From NCBI GenBank assembly GCA_964460485.1, contig CAYWRY010000001.1, positions 1 to 64,000 of the forward strand: a stretch of 64,000 nt of DNA. Direction: 5' to 3'. Of this stretch, positions 16,767-25,382 are shown one piece after another. The translations under genes were made by a program, and so were the position numbers. The notes under the pieces are model-generated. The model saw only the letters and a program-made list of their open reading frames with translations, had not been told where the DNA came from and searched no databases. The stretch is from VGRF01 sp964460485 (lineage in GTDB: Bacteria > Myxococcota_A > UBA9160 > UBA6930). The first letter of the stretch is position 1. Every line of letters begins with the position of its first letter.

Positions 16767-19358
16767 TCAGACTCGCGCGACGCGCACCGCCGTGAGTTTG
16801 TACTCGGGGCACTGAGACTCGGGATCGTGGGCGGGTCCGACGACGCGGTTCGCGTGGGTCTCCGGGAAGTGGAAGGAGAGGAAGGCGGTGCCTGGGATCA
16901 GGCCCGCGTCGAAGGCGACGCGCGCCTCCGTCCTCCCGTGACGGCTCTCGATGCGCGCGCGATCCCCGTGCGCCAGGCCGAGCGGCGCGGCGTCGCTCGG
17001 GTGCAGGGCGAGCGCGTCGCCGTCGGCGAGCTGCGCGTGCGGGGTGCGCCGCGTCATCGTGCCCACGTTGTAGTGGTCGCGCACGCGCCCGGTGATCAAG
17101 CTGAGCGGGTAGTCCGGCACGCCCGCCTCGGGGCTCGCTGCAAACGCCACGCGGGAGAGCTGGGCGCGGCCCCGCACGAAGCCCGTCGCGTGCACGGTCG
17201 CGGTGCCGGGATGGCCGGCGTCGGGGCAGGGCCACTGGAGCCCGTCGTCGCCGAGGCGCTCCCAGGAGATTCCACCGAACAGCGCGGGCGCAGCGCGTGC
17301 GATCTCCGCGAGCACGTCGCCGGGCGTCTCGTAGGGAGAGGCGAGCCCGAGCGCGCGGCCGAGGTCGCGGGCCACGCGCCAGTCCGGCCGCGCCTCGCCG
17401 GGGGGCGCGACCGCCGCGCGCACGCGCTGCAGCCGCCGCTCGGCGTTGGTGAAGGTGCCGTCCTGCTCGAGGAAGCCCGCCGCGGGCAGCACGAGGTGCG
17501 CGCGCCGCGCGGTCTCGGTCATGAACAGCTCCTGCACCACGAGCAAGTCGAGGCTCTCCAGCGCGCGCAGCACGCGCGTCTCGTCGGGATCGCTCTGCGC
17601 CACGTCCTCGCCCTGGATCCAGAGCGCACGCAGGCGGCCGCTGCGCGCCGCAGCGAGCATCTCGGGGATCGTGAGCCCCGGTTGCGCGGGCGGCTGCTTC
17701 CCCCAGAGCGCTGCGAAGCGCGCGCGAACCGCGGGATCGCCGACGGCCTGATAACCGGTGAGCTGGCCCGGCTGGCTGCCCATGTCGGCGTTGCCCTGGA
17801 CGTTGTTCTGCCCGCGCAGCGGGAGCAGGCCCGCGCCCGGTCGCCCGATCGCGCCGGTGAGCAGCGCGAGGTTCGCGAGCGCGCGCACCGAGCCGACGCC
17901 CTGCGTCAGCTCCGAGAGGCCGAGGCCGGTGACGAACAGCGCCGGTCGTCGCGCGGCGAGCAGATCCGCGGCGGCTTCGAGCTCCGCGCGCGCGACTCCG
18001 CAGCCGCGCGCGGCGTCGTCGAGCGAGAAGTCGGCGAGGAACGCGGCGAGCTCGGCGAGGCCGTCGCAGCGCTCCTCCAGGTAGGCGCGGTCCAGCGCGC
18101 CGCGTGCGAGCAGGCCCTTCGCGAGCGCGTTGAAGGCGAGCACGTTCGTGCCCGGGCGCAGGGCGAGGTGGAGCGTGGCGGCCGCGGCAATCTCGGTGCG
18201 GCGCGGGTCGATTGACAGCAGCGGCACACCGGCGCGGGCGCGCCGCAGCAGCCGGGCGCCCACCACCGGATGCGCCTCGGTGGGGTTCGCGCCGGCGACC
18301 ACCAGGCAGCGCGCCCGCTCGATGTCGTCGTAGGAGGCGCTCGCTGCGCCCGTGCCCGTCACCTGAGCGAGCGCGAGCGCCGTCGACGCGTGGCACACGC
18401 GCGCGCAGCAGTCCACGTGGTTCGACTCGAAGCGGGTGCGGAACAGCTTCTGCAGCAGGTAGGCGGCTTCGTTCGTCGAGCGCGAGGACGTCATGACGCC
18501 CAGCGCGTCGCCGCCGTGCTCGCGGTGGATCGCCGCCAGGCGCTGCGCCGCCCACGCGAGCGCTTCGTCCCAGGACACCGTCTCGAACGCGCCGCCGTTG
18601 CGCAGCAGCGGCTGCGTGAGGCGCTCCGCCGACCGTTGCCACGCGTGCGCGTAGCGACCCTTCGAGCACAGCGCGCCGCGATTCACGCGCGCGCTCGCCG
18701 CGCCGTCGATGCGCACGACGCGCCCCTCGGCGACGCCCACCTCGAGCTGGCAGCCCACGCCGCAATAGCCGCAGGTGGTGCGCACCCGCTGCACGGGCAC
18801 CGGCGCATCGCGGCGATCGCGGTCGCTGATCGCTGCGGTGGGGCACGCGTCGACGCACGCGCCGCACGCTACGCAGGATGACGCCGCGAGCGGTCCGGGT
18901 CCGTCGCAGACGATGCGCGGCGCGCCGCGTTCGCCGCCGACGCTCCACACGCCGCGGCCGGGGATCTCGTCGCAGACGTGGACGCAACGCCGGCAGGCGA
19001 TGCAGCGGCTCGCGTCGAACGACAGGTAGGGATGGCTCTCGTCGCACACGGCCGCAGGCGCCGCGCCCGCGTCGAGTGCGTCGAGCTGGGACCGCAGTGC
19101 GTCGAGGCGTGGGCCGTGGGTCGTCACGCGCACGCCATCCCGGAGCGGCGCGTGGCATGCAGCCTCCAGTGGAGAGGCGTGCCCCGAGCCCGACTCGCTT
19201 CGCGCGACTTCGACCACGCAGCGCCGGCAGCCGCCGTCCGGCGCGAGGCCCGGCACGAAGCACAGCGTCGGAATCGCGATGCCGGCGCGCGCGGCCGCGT
19301 CGAGAATCGTCTCGCCGGCGCGCGGCTCGACGGGTCGCCCGTCGATCCACGCGGTCAC
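16767..19358 (-). CDS. fdhA: NAD-linked formate dehydrogenase, catalytic molybdo-/tungsto-subunit
   Basis: An 863-residue subunit oxidising formate to CO2. Domain order: N-terminal [2Fe-2S] domain (Cys33, 44, 47, 68), two ferredoxin-type [4Fe-4S] clusters (CIACRRCVHVC at 119-129, CVACGACVDAC at 162-172), then the molybdopterin domain with its own [4Fe-4S] site (CGYCGVGC at 196-203 plus Cys231). The metal-ligand position lies in VDCCARVCHAST: Cys322 replaces the selenocysteine of some relatives and is followed by the catalytic His323. The C-terminal aspartate-decarboxylase-like domain carries the dinucleotide-binding elements. The GTG start at 19358 overlaps the stop of fdhB. Electrons should pass to FdhB and NAD+. 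No FdhD- or Mo-cofactor gene is in the window. Confidence 0.93.
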   Translation of the reverse strand: MTAWIDGRPVEPRAGETILDAAARAGIAIPTLCFVPGLAPDGGCRRCVVEVARSESGSGHASPLEAACHAPLRDGVRVTTHGPRLDALRSQLDALDAGAAPAAVCDESHPYLSFDASRCIACRRCVHVCDEIPGRGVWSVGGERGAPRIVCDGPGPLAASSCVACGACVDACPTAAISDRDRRDAPVPVQRVRTTCGYCGVGCQLEVGVAEGRVVRIDGAASARVNRGALCSKGRYAHAWQRSAERLTQPLLRNGGAFETVSWDEALAWAAQRLAAIHREHGGDALGVMTSSRSTNEAAYLLQKLFRTRFESNHVDCCARVCHASTALALAQVTGTGAASASYDDIERARCLVVAGANPTEAHPVVGARLLRRARAGVPLLSIDPRRTEIAAAATLHLALRPGTNVLAFNALAKGLLARGALDRAYLEERCDGLAELAAFLADFSLDDAARGCGVARAELEAAADLLAARRPALFVTGLGLSELTQGVGSVRALANLALLTGAIGRPGAGLLPLRGQNNVQGNADMGSQPGQLTGYQAVGDPAVRARFAALWGKQPPAQPGLTIPEMLAAARSGRLRALWIQGEDVAQSDPDETRVLRALESLDLLVVQELFMTETARRAHLVLPAAGFLEQDGTFTNAERRLQRVRAAVAPPGEARPDWRVARDLGRALGLASPYETPGDVLAEIARAAPALFGGISWERLGDDGLQWPCPDAGHPGTATVHATGFVRGRAQLSRVAFAASPEAGVPDYPLSLITGRVRDHYNVGTMTRRTPHAQLADGDALALHPSDAAPLGLAHGDRARIESRHGRTEARVAFDAGLIPGTAFLSFHFPETHANRVVGPAHDPESQCPEYKLTAVRVARV

Positions 19359-20956
19359 AGCCGCTGCTCCGCGAGCGCGCGCAGCAGGCCGCGGATGGGG
19401 CGCGGCGTCGCGCGGCCGAAGGCGCACAGGCTCGCCGCTTCCATCGCGCCGAACACGCCGGCGAGCTCGCCGGAATCCGCGCTGCGCGCTCCCGCTTCGA
19501 GCAGCGCGCGCGCGCGGCGGCTACCGACGCGGCACGGGGTGCAGCGCCCGCACGACTCGTCGGCCATGAACGCGGCGAGATGGCGCACGAGCGCGGCCAG
19601 GTCGGCGCCGTGGGGGATCGCCACGAGGCCGCCGTGGCCGAGCTCGTGGCCCGCGGCGTGGAGCACGTCCAGGTCCAGCGCCAGGTCGCAGTCCTCGGGC
19701 CGGAGAAAGCTTCCCATCGGCCCGCCGAGCAAGACGCCCTCGAGCGCCACGCGGGTGCAGGGCGTCTCGGCGCCGCGCTCGATGATCGCGCGCAGCGAGA
19801 TCCCGAACGGCACCTCGACGATGCCCGGCGCGCGGAAGCCGGCGCTCAGGCAGATCGCCTTCGTGCCGCGCGAGCCCGGCCTGCCCAGCGCGGCGTAAGC
19901 GTCGGGGCCGCGCTCGAGGATCCACGCCACGTTCGCCAGCGTCTCGACGTTGTTCACCACCGTCGGCAAGCCGAACAGCCCTTCGCTCGTCGGGTAGGGG
20001 GGTCGCGGCCGCGCCTCGGCGCGCGCGCCCTCGAGCGCGCCGATCAGCGCCGTCTCCTCGCCGCACACGTAGCTGCCGAAGCCGCGCACCACGCGCACGT
20101 CGACGGGCCAGGGCGCGCGCGGACCGAGCAGATGCGCGGCTTCCGCCTCGGCCACGGCGCGCTCGAGCGTGCGCGCGGCGGCCGGGTACTCCGAGCGCAC
20201 GAACAAGACTGCGTCGCGCGCGCCGATCGCGTAGGCGCATAGCGCGAGGCCCTCGAGCACCGCGTGCGGGTCGCGCTCCATCAGCGCGCGATCCACGAAC
20301 GAGCCCGGGTCGCCCTCGTCGCCGTTCGCGATCGCGATGCGTCTCTCGGCCGGCGCCGCGGCGCAGGCGCGCCACTTCGCTCCGGTCGGGAAGCCGGCGC
20401 CGCCGCGGCCCCGCTCGCCCGAGCGCGCCATCGCATCGACCACGCTGGCGGGAGTGAGCGTCGCGATCACACGCCGCAGCGGCCGATAGGCGCCGTCGGC
20501 GAGCGCGTCGTCGAGCGCCGAGAAGTCGCCGCGCGCGAGCCGGCGCGTGACGATCGGCTCGCAGCCGAGCGCGCGCACGCGAGGCTCCGCCGCCTCGGGA
20601 GTCGCGCCCGCGAGCGCGGCGGCGAGGGCCTCGGGGGAGCAGGGGGCGTGCACGTCGCCGCGGCCGTCCAGCACGGCGGGCGCGCGGTCGCAGTGGCCGA
20701 GGCAGTAGACGCGCCGCGTTCCCGGCGCCGCCGCGGCGAGCGCTGCCGCGCCCGCGATCTCGCACGCGGTGCCCGCACACACGCGCGTCGCATCCGGCGG
20801 CGCGCACAGATCCGGGTGGCTCTGCGCGGCGGCGCGCAGGCGCGCGAGCGGAATGCGGGCGAGCGCGGCGGCCTCAGCCAGGGCGTCCTCGAGGGACGCA
20901 CCGGCTGCGCGGCGCTCCGCGACGTGCGCGAACGGGAAGAACAGCGGAGCGCTCAC
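19355..20956 (-). CDS. fdhB: Formate dehydrogenase diaphorase subunit, fused NuoE-NuoF type
   Basis: A 533-residue protein that accepts electrons from FdhA and reduces NAD+. The N-terminal NuoE-like thioredoxin fold holds a [2Fe-2S] cluster (Cys60, 65, 85, 89). The NuoF-like part has the FMN/NADH-binding GRGGAGFPTGAKW (about residues 183-195), NGDEGDPGSFVDRALME, and the GSYVCGEETALI loop, followed by the C-terminal [4Fe-4S] motif ESCGRCTPCRVGSRR with a distal Cys. This fusion resembles FdsB/HoxF diaphorases. It begins with GTG at 20956 inside the stop of the carbamate kinase gene and ends inside the start of fdhA, so all three are coupled. Confidence 0.93.
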   Translation of the reverse strand: MSAPLFFPFAHVAERRAAGASLEDALAEAAALARIPLARLRAAAQSHPDLCAPPDATRVCAGTACEIAGAAALAAAAPGTRRVYCLGHCDRAPAVLDGRGDVHAPCSPEALAAALAGATPEAAEPRVRALGCEPIVTRRLARGDFSALDDALADGAYRPLRRVIATLTPASVVDAMARSGERGRGGAGFPTGAKWRACAAAPAERRIAIANGDEGDPGSFVDRALMERDPHAVLEGLALCAYAIGARDAVLFVRSEYPAAARTLERAVAEAEAAHLLGPRAPWPVDVRVVRGFGSYVCGEETALIGALEGARAEARPRPPYPTSEGLFGLPTVVNNVETLANVAWILERGPDAYAALGRPGSRGTKAICLSAGFRAPGIVEVPFGISLRAIIERGAETPCTRVALEGVLLGGPMGSFLRPEDCDLALDLDVLHAAGHELGHGGLVAIPHGADLAALVRHLAAFMADESCGRCTPCRVGSRRARALLEAGARSADSGELAGVFGAMEAASLCAFGRATPRPIRGLLRALAEQRL

Positions 20957-21927
20957 GCGCCGCCTCGCGCGCGTCCCCCGGCTCCAAGCGCCGGCGCCGC
21001 GCGCGCGTCGTCCTGTGCCGCGGCTCGCCGCGCGGCGTCCTCGCCGAGCACCTCGGTACCCGCGTCGCCGCGCAGGACCGCCGCCGCATCCTCGAGGCGT
21101 CCGATCCACGCGCGGCGGCCGGGCGCGCGCACGAACCTGCACGCCGCCTCCGCCTTGGGTCCCATCGACCCGGCGTCGAGCGGGCGGGTCGCGAGCTGCG
21201 CGCCCGCGATGCGGCGGATCGGGTGCGCGCGCTCCGGCCAGTCGGCGTAGATCGCAGGGACGTCGGTGAGCAGCAGGAGCCCGTCCGCTTCGAGGGAGGT
21301 CGCGAGGAGCTCGGCGGAGCGGTCCTTGTCGATCACGGCGGCGGCGCCGTGGAGTCGGCCGAGCGCATCGCGCAGCACGGGGATTCCGCCGCCTCCACCG
21401 CACACCACGACGACGCGGGCCGCGAGCAGCAGCTCGATGCAGCGCAGCTCGAGCACGCGCAGCGGCGCCGGCGACGCGACCACGCGACGGAAGCCGCCGC
21501 GATCGGCCGCGAGCGGGACGCCGGCCGTCCGCAACGGCTCCGCCTCGGCGGCGGTCAGCACGGGTCCGATCGGCTTGGTGGGGTGCTTGAACGCGACGTC
21601 GCGCGCGTCCACCTCCACCTGCGTCAGCAGCGCTGCTACCTCGCGGCCCGGCAGCGCGCCGCGCAGCTCCTGCTCGAGCCAATAGCCGAGCATGCCCTCG
21701 CTCTCGGCCCCGAGCAGGTCGAGGGCGAGCGGCTCCGTGGCAGCGCGCGCGAGATTCGCGAGCCAGCCGATCTGCGGGCCGTTGCCGTGGGTGACGACCA
21801 CGGCATGCTCGCGCGCGAGCGCGGCGACGATCTCGGCGGCGCGCGCGACGGCGGTCTGCTGCTGGGCGAGGGTGGCGCCGCCCGGCGGCGCCAGCGCGTG
21901 TCCGCCCAGCGCGACCACGAGCCTCAC
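20953..21927 (-). CDS. arcC: Carbamate kinase
   Basis: A 324-residue amino-acid-kinase-family enzyme that converts carbamoyl phosphate plus ADP to ATP and carbamate. Visible motifs: GGHAL near the N-terminus, HGNGPQIGWL (about residues 48-57), CGGGGGIPV (about residues 199-207), VIDKDRSAELLA and the closing AWIGRLEDA, all diagnostic of ArcC. Normally ArcC works with ornithine transcarbamylase and arginine deiminase; neither is present. Here it is locked by 4-base overlaps between a GTPase-like gene and the formate dehydrogenase. A role in substrate-level ATP formation when respiration stops would fit, with the carbamoyl-phosphate source not visible. Confidence 0.9.
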   Translation of the reverse strand: MRLVVALGGHALAPPGGATLAQQQTAVARAAEIVAALAREHAVVVTHGNGPQIGWLANLARAATEPLALDLLGAESEGMLGYWLEQELRGALPGREVAALLTQVEVDARDVAFKHPTKPIGPVLTAAEAEPLRTAGVPLAADRGGFRRVVASPAPLRVLELRCIELLLAARVVVVCGGGGGIPVLRDALGRLHGAAAVIDKDRSAELLATSLEADGLLLLTDVPAIYADWPERAHPIRRIAGAQLATRPLDAGSMGPKAEAACRFVRAPGRRAWIGRLEDAAAVLRGDAGTEVLGEDAARRAAAQDDARAAPALGAGGRARGGA

Positions 21928-23258
21928 GGCAACGCTCGCGCGAGGAAGCCGTCGACGAACGCGCCGAGCCCGGGTTCGCGCGTCTCCGCGTACTCGTAGC
22001 GCGCGCGCACCACCGGCAGGCGCAGGCCGAGCAGCGCGGCGAGGTCGATGGGCGTGCCGGCCACGATCGCGTCGGCGGGCGCGGCGTTCAGCGTGGCGGC
22101 GAGGGCGGCGCGCTGCGCGGCGTTGTAGCCCAGCGCCGGCAGCACGGGCCCGAGGTGCGGGTAGCGCGCGAGCTCGGCCGCGAGCTCCGGGGGAGCGAAC
22201 GGGCGCGCGTCTACGATCTCTCTCGCGCCCGCGCGCACCGCCGCCACGTAGCCGGCGCCGTACGGCATGCCGCCGTGGGTGAGCGTCGGGCCGTCGTCCA
22301 CCACCACCACGCGCTTGCCGCGCACGAGCGCGTCGTCGGCCAACGCGACGGGCGAGGCGCCGCGCACGCGCGGCACGTGCGGTGCGATCGCCGCGAGCGC
22401 GGCTTCGACGCGCGCCACGCTCTCCGCCGGCGCCGCGTCGGACTTCGCCACGACGAACACGTCCGCCATCCGCGCCACCGCCTCGCCCGGATGGTGCGTG
22501 TCGACGTCGCCCGGACGCAGCGCGTCGGCGAGCACGACGTGGAGGCCGGGGCGCACGAAGGGGAAGTCGTTGTTCCCACCGTCCCAGAGCAGGACGTCGG
22601 CCTCTGCTTCCGCCGCGCTCACGATCGCGCGGTAGTCGACGCCGGCGAACACCGTGCAACCGCGCTCCAGGTACGGCTCGTACTCCTCGCGCTCCTCGAT
22701 CGTCGCCGCGGCGACGTCGAGGTCGGAGCGCATCGCGAATCGCTGGACGCGCTGCGCGGCGAGGTCGCCGTAGGGCATCGGGTGGCGCAGCGCGGCGACG
22801 CGCAGTCCGCGCACGCGTAGCCGAGCGGCGATCCAGCGCGCGACCTGGCTCTTGCCGCAGCCCGTGCGCACCGCCGAGACGGCGATCACCGGGCGCGCGG
22901 AGCGCAGCATGGTGCGCGGGCCCGCGAGCGAGAAGTCACAGCCGGCGGCGAGCGCGCGCGAGGCGAGGTGCATCACGTGAGCGTGGGTCACGTCGCTGTA
23001 GGCGAACACCACTTCGTGCGCCCCGTGCTTTGCACACAGCGCCTCCAGCGCGGACTCGGGCTCGATCGGCACCCCGTTCGGATAGAGCGAACCCGCCAGC
23101 GAGGCGGGAAAGGTCCGTCCGGCGATGCCCTCGATCTGCGCCGCCGTGAACGCGACGACCTCCACCGCCGGATCGTCGCGCCAGAGCGTCAGAAAGTCGT
23201 GGAAGTCGCGGCCCGCAGCGCCGAGCACCACGAGGCGCCGCCGCTGGCGGGCGCTCAC
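21924..23258 (-). CDS. Cyclic 2,3-diphosphoglycerate synthetase-like P-loop protein
   Basis: A 444-residue soluble protein of the cyclic-2,3-diphosphoglycerate-synthetase/predicted-GTPase group. A Rossmann-like N-terminal part (VVLGAAGRDFHDFL) is followed by a P-loop AVRTGCGKSQVARW (about residues 129-142) and the Walker B-like LLWDGGNNDFPFVRPGLHVVLAD. The family occurs in archaea and in bacteria, where its product is unproven and the cDPG function should not be assumed. In other genomes I recall it near carbamate kinase genes, as here, which hints at a shared phosphoryl-transfer role. GTG start at 23258 and stop both overlap neighbours by four bases. Confidence 0.8.
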   Translation of the reverse strand: MSARQRRRLVVLGAAGRDFHDFLTLWRDDPAVEVVAFTAAQIEGIAGRTFPASLAGSLYPNGVPIEPESALEALCAKHGAHEVVFAYSDVTHAHVMHLASRALAAGCDFSLAGPRTMLRSARPVIAVSAVRTGCGKSQVARWIAARLRVRGLRVAALRHPMPYGDLAAQRVQRFAMRSDLDVAAATIEEREEYEPYLERGCTVFAGVDYRAIVSAAEAEADVLLWDGGNNDFPFVRPGLHVVLADALRPGDVDTHHPGEAVARMADVFVVAKSDAAPAESVARVEAALAAIAPHVPRVRGASPVALADDALVRGKRVVVVDDGPTLTHGGMPYGAGYVAAVRAGAREIVDARPFAPPELAAELARYPHLGPVLPALGYNAAQRAALAATLNAAPADAIVAGTPIDLAALLGLRLPVVRARYEYAETREPGLGAFVDGFLARALP

Positions 23259-24058
23259 GGCTTCGCGCGCTCTCCGCCCGCGCAGCGCACGCAGGCGGTG
23301 CTGCCCGGCAGCGCGCGCAGGCGCGCGACCGGGATGCGGTCGCCGCAGTGGTCGCAGATGCCGAAGCGCCCCTGCGCCGCGCGCTCGAGGGCGTGGTCGA
23401 GGGCCGCGAGCCGCCGCGCCTTGGCAGCCTCGAGCACTTCCGAGAGCTGCTCGTCGGTGCGCAGCGACGCGGCGTCGGCCTGGTCGCCGGGCTCGCGCCG
23501 CTCCTCCGTGCGCCGGCGGTCGCGTTCCGCGAACTGCGCCAGCTCCTTGGCCACCGCGTCGCGCTCGCGGCGCAGCTCTTTCAGCAGCGTCTGCTCGGGG
23601 GGGACCGGCGCGCGCTCCGTGCTGAGACGCTCCGTCCAGAGATGCGTGGCGAGCGCGCGCAGCGCGTCGGTCTCGGAGAGGATGCCCGCCAGTCGCCCCG
23701 CGCCGTCGACGATCGGCAGGCAGCCGATGCGCCGGTCCGCCATGCGCTCGGCGGCGTGCTGGAGGGAATCGTCGGGGCCGAGCGTGTCGGGCGCGTGAGT
23801 CATCAGGTCCGCAACCGTCCAGTTCGCTTCGGCGTCGCGGGCCTCGACGTCGATCGGGCCGCGCAGGCTCGCGCCGACGGGCAGGGCGCTGCGCAGGTCG
23901 TCGAGCGCGAGCACGCCGACCACGCGGCGGTCTCCGTCGACGACCGGGAGGTGGCGGACGCCGTGGCGAATCATGCGCTCGTGAGCGGCGAGCGCCGACT
24001 CGTCGGCGGTGGCGGTGACGGGGTCCCCGCTCATCCAGCTCTTGATGGCGTCGTGCAT
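23255..24058 (-). CDS. CBS-domain pair fused to a DksA/TraR C4 zinc finger
   Basis: A 267-residue protein. Two CBS motifs fill the N-terminal half: WMSGDPVTATADESALAAHERM to VVGVLALDDL, then LMTHAPDTLGPDDSLQ to LAGILSETDALRAL. A charged helical stretch (about 145-225) rich in Glu and Arg leads to the C-terminal CDHCGDRIPVARLRALPG followed by CVRC, a C4 zinc finger of DksA/TraR type. CBS pairs bind adenylates; DksA-like proteins enter the RNA polymerase secondary channel with ppGpp. The fusion would let energy charge modulate transcription, but the coiled coil is shorter than in true DksA. It heads the formate dehydrogenase operon and has a strong AAGGAGG site behind a sigma-54-type promoter. 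Confidence 0.85.
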   Translation of the reverse strand: MHDAIKSWMSGDPVTATADESALAAHERMIRHGVRHLPVVDGDRRVVGVLALDDLRSALPVGASLRGPIDVEARDAEANWTVADLMTHAPDTLGPDDSLQHAAERMADRRIGCLPIVDGAGRLAGILSETDALRALATHLWTERLSTERAPVPPEQTLLKELRRERDAVAKELAQFAERDRRRTEERREPGDQADAASLRTDEQLSEVLEAAKARRLAALDHALERAAQGRFGICDHCGDRIPVARLRALPGSTACVRCAGGERAKP

Positions 24059-24093
24059 CGGGCTTCCTCCTTGCGCGTCGGCGGAAGGCCAGG

Positions 24094-24109
24094 TGCAAGC
24101 GTAGTGCCG
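24094..24109 (-). promoter_or_regulatory. Sigma-54 promoter candidate 2 (CBS-DksA / formate dehydrogenase operon)
   Basis: On the reverse strand CGGCACTACGCTTGCA: GGCAC and TTGCA are perfect cores with GG-N10-GC spacing. Predicted start near 24083, then AAGGAGG and the ATG at 24058. One of the best matches in the window and divergent from candidate 3. Confidence 0.68.
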
Positions 24110-24158
24110 CACGCGGCTCCTTCCGCACACGTTGCGTCCGGACTCGTCCCGGCGGGTC

Positions 24159-24175
24159 TGGGTCGCAGCGACCCA
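24159..24175. promoter_or_regulatory. 17-bp perfect palindrome between divergent sigma-54 sites
   Basis: TGGGTCGCAGCGACCCA is an exact inverted repeat (8+1+8). It sits midway between candidates 2 and 3, about 75-85 bases upstream of both predicted starts, the usual place of an NtrC-type enhancer. Inference only; a shorter palindrome GTCCGGAC lies to its left at about 24137-24144. Confidence 0.4.
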
Positions 24176-24213
24176 CCCCGGGCGCGCCGCGGCATGGGCG
24201 CGTCGGGGTTCGG

Positions 24214-24229
24214 TGGCATCCTGCGTGCA
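24214..24229 (+). promoter_or_regulatory. Sigma-54 promoter candidate 3 (K+ channel gene)
   Basis: TGGCATCCTGCGTGCA, GG-N10-GC spacing with a full TGGCA -24 box. The predicted start (about 24240) is only ~5 bases before the ATG at 24245, so the transcript may be almost leaderless. Confidence 0.58.
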
Positions 24230-24244
24230 CGAGGTGCCGCCCAC

Positions 24245-25252
24245 ATGACGACGACCCCGGCGCAGCGCATCGCCTTCGCAGCCGCCGCGCTCGCGTTGAT
24301 CGCGGCGTTCGGAACGGCGGGCTACGTGCTGCTCGAGGGGTGGCCGGTCCTCGACGCGCTCTACATGACGGTGACCACGATGACGACCGTGGGCTACCGC
24401 GAGGTCCATCCGCTGAGCCGCGCGGGTCTGGTCTTCACGATGGTGCTGATCGTCGTCGGGGTGGGCGGAGCCCTCTACCTGCTCACGCAGGTGGCGGAGC
24501 TCATCCTGGACCGCCGCCTGCGCGCGGGCCTGCGAAGGAGAGTCATGGAGCGCTCGATCGGAAGGCTGTCGGGGCACATCGTGGTGTGCGGGTACGGACG
24601 CTTCGGCCGCGTCGTGGCCGACGAGCTGCGCCGCGCCGGGGAGCCGGTCGTGGTCGTGGACCTCTCGACCGCGCTCGAAGACGAGCTGGCGACGACAGGC
24701 CTGCCGTTCGTGATCGGCACGGCGGCGTCCGACGAGACCCTCGAGCGCGCCGGGGTCGCGCGCGCTCGAGCGATCGTGGTGGCGACCTCCTCGGACGCGG
24801 ACAACGTCTTCATCACGCTCGCTGCGCGCGAGCTGAATCCCGGGATCCAGATCTACGCGCGGGGTGAGAGCGACGCCGCTGCCCGGCGCCTCGAGCGCGC
24901 GGGCGCATGCTCGGTGACCTCCCCCTTCCGCATCGGCGGCCAGCGCGTGGCGGCCTCGATCCTGCGACCTTCCGTGGTCGATTTCCTCGAGATCGGGCGT
25001 CCCCGGCAAGGCGGCGAGGTGGACCTCGAGGAGGTGCGCGTCGCGGCGGGGTCCGCCCTCGTCGGGCGCGCAGTTCGCGATCTGGAAGCCGAGGCAAGCG
25101 GCGTGCGGGTCGTGGCCGTCAAGCGCGCCGGCGAGTCGATGTTGCTGGCGCCGGTCGCCGAAACGACCATCGGCGCCGGCGACCACGTCGTCGTGATCGG
25201 GTCGCGGGCGCCGCTGCTCAAGCTCGCGGAGTCTGCTGCGACCGGCCGCTGA
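24245..25252 (+). CDS. Two-TM potassium channel with RCK (TrkA-N/TrkA-C) domains
   Basis: A 335-residue membrane protein like MthK/Kch. TM1 spans about residues 9-30, the pore loop carries the selectivity filter TTVGY (47-51), and TM2 runs from about 59 to 85. The RCK domain begins with HIVVCGYGRFGRVVADEL (Rossmann GxGxxG, about residues 109-127) and the usual VVVDLS acidic strand end; a TrkA-C-like lobe occupies about 255-335. Such channels pass K+ under control of nucleotides or ions bound to RCK. It is divergent from the CBS-DksA gene and shares the palindrome-bearing control region. The start was chosen as the only ATG ahead of TM1. Confidence 0.9.
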   Translation: MTTTPAQRIAFAAAALALIAAFGTAGYVLLEGWPVLDALYMTVTTMTTVGYREVHPLSRAGLVFTMVLIVVGVGGALYLLTQVAELILDRRLRAGLRRRVMERSIGRLSGHIVVCGYGRFGRVVADELRRAGEPVVVVDLSTALEDELATTGLPFVIGTAASDETLERAGVARARAIVVATSSDADNVFITLAARELNPGIQIYARGESDAAARRLERAGACSVTSPFRIGGQRVAASILRPSVVDFLEIGRPRQGGEVDLEEVRVAAGSALVGRAVRDLEAEASGVRVVAVKRAGESMLLAPVAETTIGAGDHVVVIGSRAPLLKLAESAATGR

Positions 25253-25340
25253 TTGGGGCATCCGGAGACGGCTCGGCTCCCCGACGGGTCCATCTGCCCC
25301 GCCGCGCGGTGCCGGCTGATGCGAGGCCGCGCCTCGGCGC

Positions 25341-25356
25341 GGGCACGCCCTGTGCT
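25341..25356 (+). promoter_or_regulatory. Sigma-54 promoter candidate 4 (usp-mgtE unit)
   Basis: GGGCACGCCCTGTGCT: perfect GGCACG core, GG-N10-GC spacing. Predicted start about 25367, then GGAGG and ATG at 25383. A 15-bp inverted repeat (CGAGGC-CGC-GCCTCG, 25322-25336) abuts it upstream. Confidence 0.62.
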
Positions 25357-25382
25357 CCGTTCGACCGGGCGGAGGTGACGTC

